Source of the DNA: Microcaldota archaeon
Lineage (GTDB): Archaea > Micrarchaeota > Micrarchaeia > Anstonellales > Anstonellaceae
Reading direction: 5' to 3'
Length of the DNA stretch: 62,437 nucleotides
NCBI GenBank assembly: GCA_021814005.1
Contig: JAKAJC010000006.1
Location: forward strand, 1-62,437
Part shown: piece by piece, positions 8,251 to 16,512 of the stretch
Position numbering within the stretch: position 1 is the stretch's first letter
How the letters are laid out: each line of letters begins with the position of its first letter
Made by a program: the position numbers and the translations under genes
The notes under the pieces: generated by a model
Databases searched by the model: none
The model's input: only the letters and a program-made list of their open reading frames with translations
Told to the model about the DNA's origin: nothing

Positions 8251-8264
8251 TGTTTTTTATACTT
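8251..8264 (+). promoter_or_regulatory. TATA box of the MgtA-like ATPase gene
   Basis: TGTTTTTTATACTT is centred ~26 nt upstream of the ATG at 8284, consistent with a leaderless transcript. Confidence 0.6.
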
Positions 8265-8283
8265 TCATGTCAGCTAACCTCCA

Positions 8284-10845
8284 ATGCTGACGCGAAAGGA
8301 TATCAACGGCTTTAAGCCATGGGCCAATCCGCCCGAGGAGCTTTTTCTCAAGTTCAACTCAGCGCAGGCGGGCATAACCGAAAAGGAAGCCGAGGCGCGC
8401 CAGTCCGAATTCGGCCTCAACGAGCTTGCGGGCAAGAAGAAGCGCAACCTCGTGCTCCAGTATTTCTCCTATTTCCTCAACCCAATAGTCATCCTTCTGC
8501 TCACCGTCGGCACGGTCTCCTACGCCGTGGACAACAGCAACGTAATCAGCGCCGGCGTCATCTATTTCATGGTTTTTGTTTCGGTCACCCTGAGCTTTTA
8601 TCAGGAATTCAAGGCCAAGGACGCGGCCGACAAGCTGCGCAAGATGATCCGCAACACCGCCACGGTGGTGCGCTCTGGCCAGGAGCGCGAAATTCCGCTC
8701 AAATTCCTGGTGCCGGGCGACATTATTCGCCTCTCTGCCGGAGACCTTGTGCCTGCCGACTGCCGCGTGCTTGTCAGCAAGGACTTTTTCGTCAATCAGG
8801 CCTCCCTTACCGGCGAGTCGCTGCCTGTGGAGAAATCCGCGTCCGTTCTTGGCGAGGTGGCCGGCATCACCGAGCAGACCAATATCATTTTCTTCGGCTC
8901 GTCCGTGGTGTCCGGCTCGGCCGAGGCAATGGTGGTGCGCACCGGCCTTTACACCCAGTTCGGCGAAATCTCGCGCCGCCTCTCACAAACCGGCGCCGAG
9001 ACCGCGTTCGACCGCGGCATCAAGGACTATTCCATGCTCATGGTCAAATTCGTCGTAGTTCTGGTCTTTCTCATCTTCATCATCAACGCGTTTTTGAAAA
9101 ACAACATGGTCGAGGCCATGCTCTTCGCCCTCGCGGTGGCGGTGGGCCTCACCCCCGAAATGCTGCCCGTCATGGTGACCGCCAACCTGTCGCAGGGCGC
9201 GACAAACATGGCCAAGAAGGAGGTAATCGTCAAGCGCCTGCCATCCATCCAAAACCTCGGCGCGATGGACGTTCTCTGCACAGACAAGACAGGCACGCTC
9301 ACCGAGGACAAAATCCAGCTCGTGCGCCATGTCAACATATACGGCGAGGAGGACGACGCGGTGCTGCGCCTCGCTTTTCTCAACAGCCTTTACCAGACCG
9401 GCCTGCGCAACCCGCTTGACGTTGCCATCATGCAGCACGACACGGCATCGGTTGCGGGCGAAATTTCCGGATTTCGCAAAATCGACGAGATTCCGTTCGA
9501 TTTCGTGCGCAGAAGAATGAGCGTGGTGGTGGCCCGCGCCGGCGCGCGGCACCTTCTGCTCACCAAGGGCGCGCCCGAATCGGTTTTCCCCCTGTGCGCT
9601 CACGTGGCCCGCCGCGGCAAAAAATCCGCTTTCCGCCCAGCCGACCTCAAGGCGGCCACCAAACTCTACAACGACCTTTCGGCCGACGGCTACCGCGTGC
9701 TTGCCCTGACCTCAAAGGCCGTGGCGTCGGAGAAAAAGGCCTATGCCATTGCGGATGAAACCGGCCTGTGCTTCGAGGGCTTTCTCGCGTTTCTGGACCC
9801 GCCGAAAAAGACTGCCCGCGCAAGTCTGGCCGAGCTGATGAAAAGAGGCATTGAAATCAAGATTCTCTCGGGCGACAACGAGCTGGTAAACGGCAAAATC
9901 GCCAAAACGGTCGGGCTGCCAATCAAGGGCGTCATCACCGGCCAGCAGATTGACGCGGCCACCGATGATTCGCTCATGGTGCTTGTGGAGCAGAACACGA
10001 TTTTCGCCCGCGTCTCGCCCATTCAGAAAGAGCGCATAATCCTCGCCCTGCAGCGCCGCAAGCACGTTGTCGGCTTTTTGGGGGACGGCATCAACGACTC
10101 CCTCGCCCTCAAAACATCGGACGTGGGCATCTCGGTCAATTCGGCTGTGGACGTTGCCAAAGAGTCTGCCGACATCATTCTTCTTCGCAAATCTCTGCAC
10201 GTGCTCTACGAAGGGGTGGACGAGGGCAGGCGCACCTTCTCCAACATCATGAAATATCTCAAGATGGGCTCCTCTTCCAACTTCGGCAACATGTTCTCGG
10301 TCGTGGGCGCCTCAATCTTCCTGCCGTTTTTGCCAATGGCCCCGCTGCAGCTTATCCTCAACAACTTCCTCTATGACATGAGCCAGCTCGGCATTCCGAC
10401 CGACAACGTCGATTCTGAGGATTTGCTGAAACCGGCCAAATGGTCGATGGACAACCTCAGGAATTTCGTCATCTACATCGGCCCCATCTCCTCCATCTTC
10501 GACTACATGACCTATGGCGTCATGCTTTTCGTTTTCCAGGCGCCGGCGGCCGTTTTCCAGGCCGGCTGGTTCATAGAATCAATCATGACACAGACGCTTA
10601 TCATCCACGTAATCCGCACCAAAAAGGTTCCATATCTGGAGAGCCGGCCAAGCGGCAAACTCATGCTGCTCTCGCTCGTGCTGGTCTCGGTCGCCTTCCT
10701 CATCATTCTCACCCCGATTCACTCCTACTTCGGTTTCGGCACCCTGCCGCTGGAATATTTCCCGATTCTCTTCGGCATGGTGCTGGCCTATTTGGCGCTC
10801 ACGCAGTTCATCAAGACGCAGCTTATCAAAAGAAAGATTATTTGA
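8284..10845 (+). CDS. mgtA: P-type ATPase, Mg2+-transporting (MgtA/MgtB-like)
   Basis: ATP-driven cation pump of the cytoplasmic membrane, P-type ATPase family P3B. In order: an N-terminal cation-ATPase segment, a TM pair near 55-100, the actuator loop with LTGES, TM3-4 with AVGLTPEMLPVMV, the phosphorylation motif DKTGTLTED with Asp334, the nucleotide-binding domain, a hinge with GDGIND, and a C-terminal TM bundle. TPEMLP and the FGSSVVSGSAEA segment point to the MgtA/MgtB subgroup rather than Ca2+ pumps. Length 853 is slightly below the bacterial ~900. It converges with the gene ending at 10865. Family assignment is firm; magnesium as substrate rests on motif resemblance. Confidence 0.92.
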   Translation: MLTRKDINGFKPWANPPEELFLKFNSAQAGITEKEAEARQSEFGLNELAGKKKRNLVLQYFSYFLNPIVILLLTVGTVSYAVDNSNVISAGVIYFMVFVSVTLSFYQEFKAKDAADKLRKMIRNTATVVRSGQEREIPLKFLVPGDIIRLSAGDLVPADCRVLVSKDFFVNQASLTGESLPVEKSASVLGEVAGITEQTNIIFFGSSVVSGSAEAMVVRTGLYTQFGEISRRLSQTGAETAFDRGIKDYSMLMVKFVVVLVFLIFIINAFLKNNMVEAMLFALAVAVGLTPEMLPVMVTANLSQGATNMAKKEVIVKRLPSIQNLGAMDVLCTDKTGTLTEDKIQLVRHVNIYGEEDDAVLRLAFLNSLYQTGLRNPLDVAIMQHDTASVAGEISGFRKIDEIPFDFVRRRMSVVVARAGARHLLLTKGAPESVFPLCAHVARRGKKSAFRPADLKAATKLYNDLSADGYRVLALTSKAVASEKKAYAIADETGLCFEGFLAFLDPPKKTARASLAELMKRGIEIKILSGDNELVNGKIAKTVGLPIKGVITGQQIDAATDDSLMVLVEQNTIFARVSPIQKERIILALQRRKHVVGFLGDGINDSLALKTSDVGISVNSAVDVAKESADIILLRKSLHVLYEGVDEGRRTFSNIMKYLKMGSSSNFGNMFSVVGASIFLPFLPMAPLQLILNNFLYDMSQLGIPTDNVDSEDLLKPAKWSMDNLRNFVIYIGPISSIFDYMTYGVMLFVFQAPAAVFQAGWFIESIMTQTLIIHVIRTKKVPYLESRPSGKLMLLSLVLVSVAFLIILTPIHSYFGFGTLPLEYFPILFGMVLAYLALTQFIKTQLIKRKII

Positions 10846-10864
10846 ACGGGCGCAGGCCGGCACA

Positions 10865-11662
10865 TCATTTCATCCATTCCGGCACTCTGGATTCCAGTTT
10901 CGGTATTTGCCCCATCTTCACAAGCTTTTCCATTTCCTTGTGCAGCCCGCTTCCGTATTGCAATGCTTTCTTGGGGCGCGCCACCGCCATTTCGGGCACG
11001 CCCAATTCGGCGGCCAGCTTTCTCAACAACGGTTTCTTCGCCACCCCGTCATCTAGCTTTTGCGCCATGGGCACTGCCCGCACGGCCTCAAACAGTTCTT
11101 TGTCCATGAAAGGAAATCTCGGCTCCACTCCGAACTCTTTGCAAACCGCGCGCGTGCGGGCCAAATCGCGCTGGGGCAGGGTGCGGAATTCCTCATCAAG
11201 TATTTTCTGCAAATCCATTCCCTTGTCACGCGCCTGATAATATTTGTGATATCCGACAAACGTTTCTTCTGCCCCCGAGCCCATGAGCATGACATCGAGC
11301 GAGAGGCGGCGGGCTTCGCGTGCGAGCGCCATGGCAGCCACCATCAATTCCAGCTCGGTGGCGCTGCCCTCCATGATTTTGAAGCATGCATCAAAGTCTG
11401 CCGTAATCCTCTCGGGCGCAAGTTCCACCACATGAAGCGGCAGGTTCAACTCGGCCGCCACTTTTTGCGCCACTTCCAAATCCGGGCTGCGGGCAGAGCC
11501 GGCATTGAGAGTGATAAGTGCGGCATCTGTTTTTTCTTTGGCCACGGCTGCGATGGTGGAGCTGTCCAGCCCTCCAGAAAATGCGACTGCAATTTTTTCA
11601 TCTTTGCCAAGCTGGCGTTCAACCGCCTGCTGCAGCAGTCTGGCCAGCGGACTGGGTGTCAT
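10865..11662 (-). CDS. Stand-alone asparagine-synthase-type ATP pyrophosphatase
   Basis: PP-loop enzyme matching the synthetase half of asparagine synthase (AsnB). The ATP motif AVAFSGGLDSS lies near residues 26-36, and the substrate region near the C-terminus reads EPRFPFMDKELFE followed by KKPLLRKLAAELGVPEMAVARPKKALQYGSG. The glutamine-amidotransferase domain normally in front is missing, so it may use free ammonia or act on another carboxylate. The ATG at 11662 is chosen over the TTG at 11668 because TTAAAGATA lies ~25 nt upstream, predicting a leaderless start. It is divergent from the lipoprotein gene, with the two sharing the AT-rich spacer. Confidence 0.8.
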   Translation of the reverse strand: MTPSPLARLLQQAVERQLGKDEKIAVAFSGGLDSSTIAAVAKEKTDAALITLNAGSARSPDLEVAQKVAAELNLPLHVVELAPERITADFDACFKIMEGSATELELMVAAMALAREARRLSLDVMLMGSGAEETFVGYHKYYQARDKGMDLQKILDEEFRTLPQRDLARTRAVCKEFGVEPRFPFMDKELFEAVRAVPMAQKLDDGVAKKPLLRKLAAELGVPEMAVARPKKALQYGSGLHKEMEKLVKMGQIPKLESRVPEWMK

Positions 11663-11681
11663 GCACAATTCAGCCCACCAA

Positions 11682-11694
11682 TATCTTTAATTAG
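11682..11694. promoter_or_regulatory. Divergent promoter between PP-loop enzyme and lipoprotein genes
   Basis: The AT-rich stretch ATATCTTTAATTAG holds overlapping TATA-like elements: leftward TTAAAGATA ~25 nt before 11662, and rightward TTTAATTA ~33 nt before the GTG at 11724. Confidence 0.5.
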
Positions 11695-11723
11695 TCCCGC
11701 TTCCAACGCAATTCGGTGATTTA

Positions 11724-12521
11724 GTGCGTTTGACTTGGTTATTTCTAGCGTTTGTTGCATTCGGCCTTCTTCTGGCCGGATGCACCCAGAGCCAGCCCCC
11801 CGCCGGACAGAATACCACTTCTCCCAGCGGCGGCTCCGCACCTGCGGTGACGGCTCCAGCCGCTCCGGCTGCTCCCAGCGGGCCAGTGGTTGCTCCGCCC
11901 TCTGCAGATGCCAAGGCCTCTCTTATCCGCCTCGCATCGCTGATGAATTCAACTGCATGGAAGGCGACCTATACTCTTGACATTCAGCCTGCCAGCGCAC
12001 AGGCATCCATCACCGGCATGGGCCTGTATTATGACGGCAAGGACCGCTCCCGCATCGACGTGACCGCCAATGCGATGGAGCTCCGCGCATATTACAACGG
12101 CGCAGCCGGCACCGGCAACGGCGTGGTCTGCGTAGGCAACAACACCAACTGGACCTGCCTGAAAACCGACACCGCCCCCAACGACACCTTCAAGGGATTG
12201 AGCGACAACATTGCGCAATACAATGTGGCGCAGCTTCCGGGCCGGACAATCGCCGGCACGGCCGCCTTGTGCTACAATCTCACCGACATCAAGGACATGG
12301 CGTCAACGTCATGGGCTGCAGAATGCTATTCGTCAGCCGGCCCCCTGCTCTATCTGCAGGCCGCCGAAATATCAGGTGGCGTGCTGCAGGTGACGACAAT
12401 GACGGCCACCTCGTTCTCCACTTCGGTGAGTGACGCCGACTTCACCCCGCCGGCCGCGCCGCAGGACATGAGCAGCTACTACAACCAGACCTACAACTAC
12501 AACGACACGGGCACTGGCTAG
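11724..12521 (+). CDS. Secreted lipoprotein with Ala/Pro linker
   Basis: Signal peptide followed by a lipobox-like LLLAGC near residues 15-20, so it is probably anchored in the outer face of the cytoplasmic membrane. A Pro/Ala/Ser-rich linker (to ~60) precedes a beta-rich domain with four cysteines (VVCVGN, WTCLK, LCYNL, ECYSS), likely two disulfides, and several N-X-S/T sites. The pattern recalls archaeal lipoproteins that bind small ligands, but no family is recognised. The start is GTG at 11724 with GGTGATTTA just upstream. The C-terminal tail is Tyr/Asn-rich (YYNQTYNYN). Confidence 0.75.
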   Translation: MRLTWLFLAFVAFGLLLAGCTQSQPPAGQNTTSPSGGSAPAVTAPAAPAAPSGPVVAPPSADAKASLIRLASLMNSTAWKATYTLDIQPASAQASITGMGLYYDGKDRSRIDVTANAMELRAYYNGAAGTGNGVVCVGNNTNWTCLKTDTAPNDTFKGLSDNIAQYNVAQLPGRTIAGTAALCYNLTDIKDMASTSWAAECYSSAGPLLYLQAAEISGGVLQVTTMTATSFSTSVSDADFTPPAAPQDMSSYYNQTYNYNDTGTG

Positions 12522-12562
12522 AAAAAGCTCTTTTTTCTTTTTTCTAATTTATTTTTATTTCC
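12522..12562 (+). terminator. T-rich terminator after the lipoprotein gene
   Basis: GCTCTTTTTTCTTTTTTCTAATTTATTTTTATTT directly follows the stop, with several T-runs as used by archaeal RNA polymerase. The stretch 12563-12624 between this and the next hairpin shows nothing recognisable. Confidence 0.6.
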
Positions 12563-12624
12563 GACCCGCAGCGCGAGCTAGTCTTCTGCGTAGGGGGAGA
12601 AAATCCGGAAGAACCTCAAACTGA

Positions 12625-12664
12625 AAGGAGGGGGACGAGGCTCATTCGAGTGTTCCCCCTCCTT
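12625..12664. other. Strong 11-bp hairpin 3' of the tRNA gene
   Basis: AAGGAGGGGGA (12625-12635) pairs perfectly with TCCCCCTCCTT (12654-12664) around an 18-nt loop that itself can form CTC/GAG. It lies 6 bases past the tRNA 3' end on the tRNA strand. It could be a trailer or terminator structure, or part of a small RNA. No T-run follows it directly. Confidence 0.6.
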
Positions 12665-12670
12665 GCGGTT

Positions 12671-12849
12671 CGGGTCCGGGGAGATTTGGACTCCCAACCT
12701 TCGCCTGACTCCAAACTGCTTTTCATCCCAATAAATGCGAATGCGCAAACGCATCTGTTCGCGGTTTTGGGGTGAAGCACTTTTGCGCCTGTGGGGCGCA
12801 AAAGGGCTCTTAGGAGGGCGCTGCTCTATCCAGGTTGAGCTACGGACCC
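12671..12849 (-). tRNA. tRNA-Arg (CCU) with 104-nt intron
   Basis: Read leftward from 12849: acceptor GGGTCCG, D-arm GCTC/GAGC with A20, anticodon stem GCGCC, loop with anticodon CCU. The 5' exon ends at A37 (12811). The intron is 12707-12810, and the 3' exon is 12671-12706 with T-arm GGGAG/CTCCC, acceptor CGGACCC and discriminator G; CCA is not encoded. The splice sites form a bulge-helix-bulge: outer helix CGCC/GGCG, bulge TCA, central helix CTCC/GGAG, bulge TAA, inner helix GAGC/GTTT with wobbles. This places the intron at the canonical 37/38 site. The intron also holds a perfect 10-bp hairpin (12780-12789 with 12795-12804). Oddities are C instead of T at position 55 and a G-A mismatch at 27-43. 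Confidence 0.93.
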
Positions 12850-12887
12850 ATCGTTTTTGGTTTCTCAAGTTATTGGGGCAGCGAGAG

Positions 12888-12897
12888 TATAATAAAA
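12888..12897. promoter_or_regulatory. Shared TATA element for tRNA-Arg and the DUF2085-like gene
   Basis: TATAATAAAA is centred ~28 nt before the rightward ATG at 12921 and ~44 nt before the tRNA 5' end on the other strand, so it could drive a leaderless mRNA and a pre-tRNA with a short leader. Confidence 0.5.
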
Positions 12898-12920
12898 CGC
12901 ACCGCCCCAAGACGAACCTG

Positions 12921-13559
12921 ATGCAACAGAACGGGCCGATTAAGCATGCCGGCTTTTACCCGCCATCGCAGCTCACCCGCCTCGGGGGCTGGCGGCTCTA
13001 CATGCTGATTATGCTCATTTTCAATCTTCTCATCTGGGCGGGCCCGGTCCTGCTCATAGCAAATCCAAATATCGCAAATCCGTATTATGCGGCGTTCGGC
13101 TTCACCTGCCACCAGCTGGACAGCCGCTCCTTGTGCATCTTCCCCGCCCAAGGCCTTCTTGCCGTCGGCGACTGCACTCCCCAGTACAGCACTCTTGTAA
13201 CCGGCCGCAACGACCTCGTTTACAGCTCGCGCGGAGTCGGGCTCAAACTTCCGGTCTGCGCCCGCGACATCGGCATCTATGGCGGCATGCTGCTGGGCGG
13301 CGTGTTCTGGATGCTCAAAAAGCGCAAAGACCCCGGCGCCTGGCCCTCCATCATCTGGCTGCTTCTGGCCATGATTCCGACGGCCATCGACGGCTTCACC
13401 CAGCTGTTCGGCATGCGCGAGAGCACCAACGCCCTGCGCCTGTGGACCGGCCTGATTCTCGGGGTCGCAATGGCCTATTTCATCATTCCAATCGCTTTCC
13501 AGTTTTTCGACGAGCCGGCGATAGAGAAGAAAAAAGCAAATCTCCCCTCGTTTTGGTAA
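12921..13559 (+). CDS. DUF2085-like membrane protein
   Basis: 212-residue polytopic protein with about four membrane helices: near 28-50 (YMLIMLIFNLLIWAGPVLL), around 113-130, 140-160 and 178-200. Family landmarks are FTCHQLDSRSLCIF and PVCARDIGIYGG, followed by DGFTQLFGMRESTNALRLWTG; the conserved Cys/His/Arg/Asp residues face the membrane boundary. Function of the family is unknown. The frame stays open upstream to 12735, but that part overlaps the tRNA; the ATG at 12921 is chosen because a TATA-like TATAATAAAA sits ~28 nt upstream. Confidence 0.85.
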   Translation: MQQNGPIKHAGFYPPSQLTRLGGWRLYMLIMLIFNLLIWAGPVLLIANPNIANPYYAAFGFTCHQLDSRSLCIFPAQGLLAVGDCTPQYSTLVTGRNDLVYSSRGVGLKLPVCARDIGIYGGMLLGGVFWMLKKRKDPGAWPSIIWLLLAMIPTAIDGFTQLFGMRESTNALRLWTGLILGVAMAYFIIPIAFQFFDEPAIEKKKANLPSFW

Positions 13560-13619
13560 TTTCGGCCCGGTTTTGCGCATGGTTTTAAAGCGCCACGCCC
13601 CTCAAGCAGACGCGATATC

Positions 13620-15155
13620 ATGACGGATGAGCGGGGTCAGTCACATGGGGCGGGAGCACGGGCGCTGTTCACTGGCCGAGCCTTTGCCATAGCCTTTGCC
13701 ATTCTCCTCTTCTTCTCGTCAGCTCTCGCGGCCGCAGACGCTCCAATACTTCTGGCCGCTCCCGCGCCCGGCTCCTATCTGCCAGCCCGCTCCTATCCTA
13801 TCATCGTGAGCGTGGTGGATGCGGACGGCCATCCTGTGCCAGACGTGCTGGTGATGGCCAGCATCCCGAGCGGGGATTTCAACAAAAACATAAGCGATCT
13901 TGTGAACCACAGCCAGGAAGGTTTCACCGACTCGGCGGGGCGCATGCGCACCACGCTCCGTCTGTCGGAGAACGAAACAACGCCCCTTTTTGCAACCCTG
14001 AGCGCGTACACCCCCTACTGGTCTTCAACCGCGCCGCCCCAGTCGCTTCCGGCCACGCCGGGCGATGAAATAGATTATACATTCCAAATCAGCCAGCCGC
14101 TCGTCACTTACCGGGTAAGGGTGAGCGATTATCAGGGCGGGCCGAGGCAGGGCGTCACGGTGCGGCTGACAAAGCCGTATTTCGTGCTGCGCCAGACCGA
14201 TTCCAGCGGGCTGGTGTCTTTCCGCCTGCCCCAAAATTTTAGCGTTGGCGGCCAGGTCGAGATTGGCTCAAACTACGAATCTTTTGCCTTCAACGCGTCG
14301 CAGGACGGTTCAACTCAGGAAATTTCGGTGCCAATCCCGCTGCGGCATCCGGTTCCCCTCAACATCACCCGTCTCTTCAACTGGAGCGTGCAGATTTTCG
14401 AGTCATCGGGCAGGCCGCTGAGCAACCAGCCGGTCGAGCTGGGGGCGGGCCGCTCCCGCTGGACTTATGTCAGCGACAGCGCGGGTTTTGTCCATTTCAG
14501 CGACCTTCCGTTCGAGCGCGCCAACCTTTCCTGGGTAATCTACAACTACACCTATCATCAGGAAATCATCCTTGACCGCGCTCCGGCCGTCATCCGCACG
14601 CAGCAGCTGCTCACCATGACCGCATCCTCGCCGGAAACTCTGGGCGACTCGTGCTACCGCGTCAACGTCAACGTGACAGACCCGCGCCATCATCCGCTGC
14701 TGCAGGTGGGCGCCAGGCCGGTAAGCGGCACCAACCAGCTGCTTTTCACTCTCGACAAGGAGGTCACGCTCGGCGGAGTCCTGCAGTTCACGCGCGTGCT
14801 GTGCGTGGAAACTGACACAACATTCGAAGTTACGGCTTCAAATCCGTTCGAGCGCGCGGTGCTTGAGGTCCAGCTCAAGTTCACCACCCAGCCGCCGCCA
14901 TCGGCCAGCGTCTATGCGCGCCCGCCGCCGCTCGAAGTCATTCAGGCCAGCGCCGTGTCGGCCGACCGGCGCAAAGCCGAGATGCTCCTCATCCTCGTTT
15001 ATGTTCTCGTGGTGCTGGCGGTCATCTTTCTGGTGACGCGTTTCCGCGGTTTCGTGTTCTACTACTTCCAGTCCATCATGCGCTTTATCTACACGACAAG
15101 AAAGCCGTCAGAGGCTGAAGAGGCTGGCGAGCCTAAAAGGCCAAGATTGAGATAA
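13620..15155 (+). CDS. Surface protein with Ig-like/carboxypeptidase-regulatory-like repeats and C-terminal TM
   Basis: A signal peptide (hydrophobic ~20-38, ending near ALAAAD) is followed by several beta-sandwich-like repeats with phrases such as IIVSVVDADGHPVPDVLV, YRVRVSDYQGGPRQGVTVRL and VQIFESSGRPLSNQPVEL, typical of carboxypeptidase-regulatory-like or Big-1-like domains. A single membrane helix near residues 455-475 then leads to a basic cytoplasmic tail. Most of the protein should face outward; an adhesion or structural envelope role is an inference. TTTTAAAG lies ~33 nt before the ATG. About 70 bases separate it from the heat-shock-type operon, which has its own promoter. Confidence 0.75.
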   Translation: MTDERGQSHGAGARALFTGRAFAIAFAILLFFSSALAAADAPILLAAPAPGSYLPARSYPIIVSVVDADGHPVPDVLVMASIPSGDFNKNISDLVNHSQEGFTDSAGRMRTTLRLSENETTPLFATLSAYTPYWSSTAPPQSLPATPGDEIDYTFQISQPLVTYRVRVSDYQGGPRQGVTVRLTKPYFVLRQTDSSGLVSFRLPQNFSVGGQVEIGSNYESFAFNASQDGSTQEISVPIPLRHPVPLNITRLFNWSVQIFESSGRPLSNQPVELGAGRSRWTYVSDSAGFVHFSDLPFERANLSWVIYNYTYHQEIILDRAPAVIRTQQLLTMTASSPETLGDSCYRVNVNVTDPRHHPLLQVGARPVSGTNQLLFTLDKEVTLGGVLQFTRVLCVETDTTFEVTASNPFERAVLEVQLKFTTQPPPSASVYARPPPLEVIQASAVSADRRKAEMLLILVYVLVVLAVIFLVTRFRGFVFYYFQSIMRFIYTTRKPSEAEEAGEPKRPRLR

Positions 15156-15195
15156 CTCGTTTTGGTTTTCTTATATCTGTCAGCATCGTGTATAC

Positions 15196-15208
15196 ATTTA
15201 TATATTTT
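15196..15208 (+). promoter_or_regulatory. Promoter of the HTH-grpE-dnaK-dnaJ operon
   Basis: TTATATATTTTAG, a strong TATA box, is centred ~25 nt upstream of the ATG at 15227, arguing for a leaderless first gene and against the longer frame beginning at 15188. Confidence 0.7.
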
Positions 15209-15226
15209 AGGCAAGTAAATGTAAAC

Positions 15227-15829
15227 ATGATACTAACACTTGTCCGGCTCACCCCGAAGAAACAGGGCGGGGCGGGGGCAAAAGGCAAAAGCGGGACGCT
15301 CGGAGCTTCGGCGGATTCGCCGTCCCGCGCGCCGTCCGAGCCGTCCCGCCAGCAGGCCGCGCATCCTGTTCCTGGCGAGGACGAGCTTGAGGTGCTTTGC
15401 CGCTCATTGCGCATAATCAGCGCCCGCGACATGGACGGCACGGTGACCGTCGTTTTCCGCTCCATTTTGGTGGAGGGGCCGGACAGGCCTGTGGGCAGCT
15501 CCGAATTGGCAGCCTCCTCGCGCCTCAACCGCGTCACGGTCATCCACCACCTGCGCCGCCTTGAGCGCCTCGGGCTTGTGGAGCACACGCAGCGCAAATA
15601 CCGCCTGCGCGCATCCGGCCTCTCCGAGCTTGTGGAGCGCATGCGCGCCGAAATGATGGAATCGTTCGAGCGGGCCACAGAAATGGCCGAAGATTTGGAC
15701 CGCCAGTTTCTGCTCATGCACGCGCGCGAGGAGGATTCCTCGTTTGACTCCGACGCCCTGCCGCACACCCCGCTTCTGCAGCAGCCTGCCGGCAAGAGCG
15801 CTTCCAACAAAAGGAAAAATTCACGCTAA
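15227..15829 (+). CDS. Winged-helix transcriptional regulator upstream of grpE-dnaK-dnaJ
   Basis: 200-residue protein. A low-complexity Ala/Gly/Ser/Pro-rich N-terminal segment (~10-55) is followed by a winged helix: RPVGSSELAASSRLNRVTVIHHLRRLERLGLVE is the helix-turn-helix, with the wing in HTQRKYRLRASGLSELV, resembling ArsR/MarR-like archaeal regulators. A charged helical end (MESFERATEMAEDLDRQF) may dimerise. It is the first gene of a tight unit with grpE (11-base gap), dnaK and dnaJ, so a role in controlling the chaperone genes is likely, comparable in position to bacterial HrcA but not in sequence. The ATG at 15227 fits the TATA box; no binding site is identified. Confidence 0.8.
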   Translation: MILTLVRLTPKKQGGAGAKGKSGTLGASADSPSRAPSEPSRQQAAHPVPGEDELEVLCRSLRIISARDMDGTVTVVFRSILVEGPDRPVGSSELAASSRLNRVTVIHHLRRLERLGLVEHTQRKYRLRASGLSELVERMRAEMMESFERATEMAEDLDRQFLLMHAREEDSSFDSDALPHTPLLQQPAGKSASNKRKNSR

Positions 15830-15840
15830 GGTTGTTTCAT

Positions 15841-16491
15841 ATGGGAAAGGAAAATTCCAAAGACCAGGCAAAAACAAATGCCGCCCCGCCGGCAGCGGAC
15901 GAGAAGAAAAAAGAATCAAAGCCGCCCGCAGAGCTTGACGCCCTTCGCGCGAAAATAATCGAATATGAAAACGACCTAAAGCGCCTCGCGGCCGAATTCG
16001 ACAACTACAAGAAGAGGGCAGAGAAGGAGAAATCGGCAGCGCGCATGCACGGCAAGGCCGAAGCCTTCGCACCGTTCATCGACATGGCGGAAACATTCGA
16101 GAAGGCGCTTGAGCACGCCGAAAAAAAAGACATGCCTGCCGGGCCGAATTCCGCCCGCCCCGCCGGAGACAAGGCCCTGCACGAGGGCATCCATCTTCTG
16201 CACAAAAAACTCAATTCCATCTTCGCTGCGGCCGGCGTGCGCGAAATAGAATGCAGGGGCGCGCCCAACCACGCCTTTCACGAAGTGATGCTGCAGGTGT
16301 CTGGCGGGCCGGCCGGCGAAATCGCCCAAGTGCTGCGCAAGGGCTATGTTATGGGCGAATATGTGCTGCGCCCGGCGCAGGTGGCAGTGTACATGAATGA
16401 GGAAAAATCCGAGGAAAAGAAAGAAGAGAAAGTAGAAGAAAAAAAGAACGACAAAGGCGCTGAAAATAACGGCGCGGCAAACAATCAGTGA
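15841..16491 (+). CDS. grpE: Nucleotide exchange factor GrpE
   Basis: Releases ADP from DnaK. It has a charged N-terminus, then the long coiled-coil segment ALRAKIIEYENDLKRLAAEFDNYKKRAEKE, the four-helix region and the beta domain ending in APNHAFHEVMLQV and VLRKGYVMGEYVLRPAQVAV, both typical of GrpE. Length 216. A repetitive Lys/Glu tail (KSEEKKEEKVEEKK) ends the protein, a feature shared with other proteins of this window. The ATG at 15841 is taken from AAGGTTG upstream; the TTG at 15832 is less likely. Confidence 0.95.
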   Translation: MGKENSKDQAKTNAAPPAADEKKKESKPPAELDALRAKIIEYENDLKRLAAEFDNYKKRAEKEKSAARMHGKAEAFAPFIDMAETFEKALEHAEKKDMPAGPNSARPAGDKALHEGIHLLHKKLNSIFAAAGVREIECRGAPNHAFHEVMLQVSGGPAGEIAQVLRKGYVMGEYVLRPAQVAVYMNEEKSEEKKEEKVEEKKNDKGAENNGAANNQ

Positions 16492-16512
16492 TGTTTCATC
16501 GAGGTGAGAATT

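Noticed and set aside
12735-12920. N-terminal extension of the DUF2085-like protein
   Set aside because: It would translate the antisense of the tRNA-Arg 5' exon and most of its intron; the ATG at 12921 fits the TATA box.
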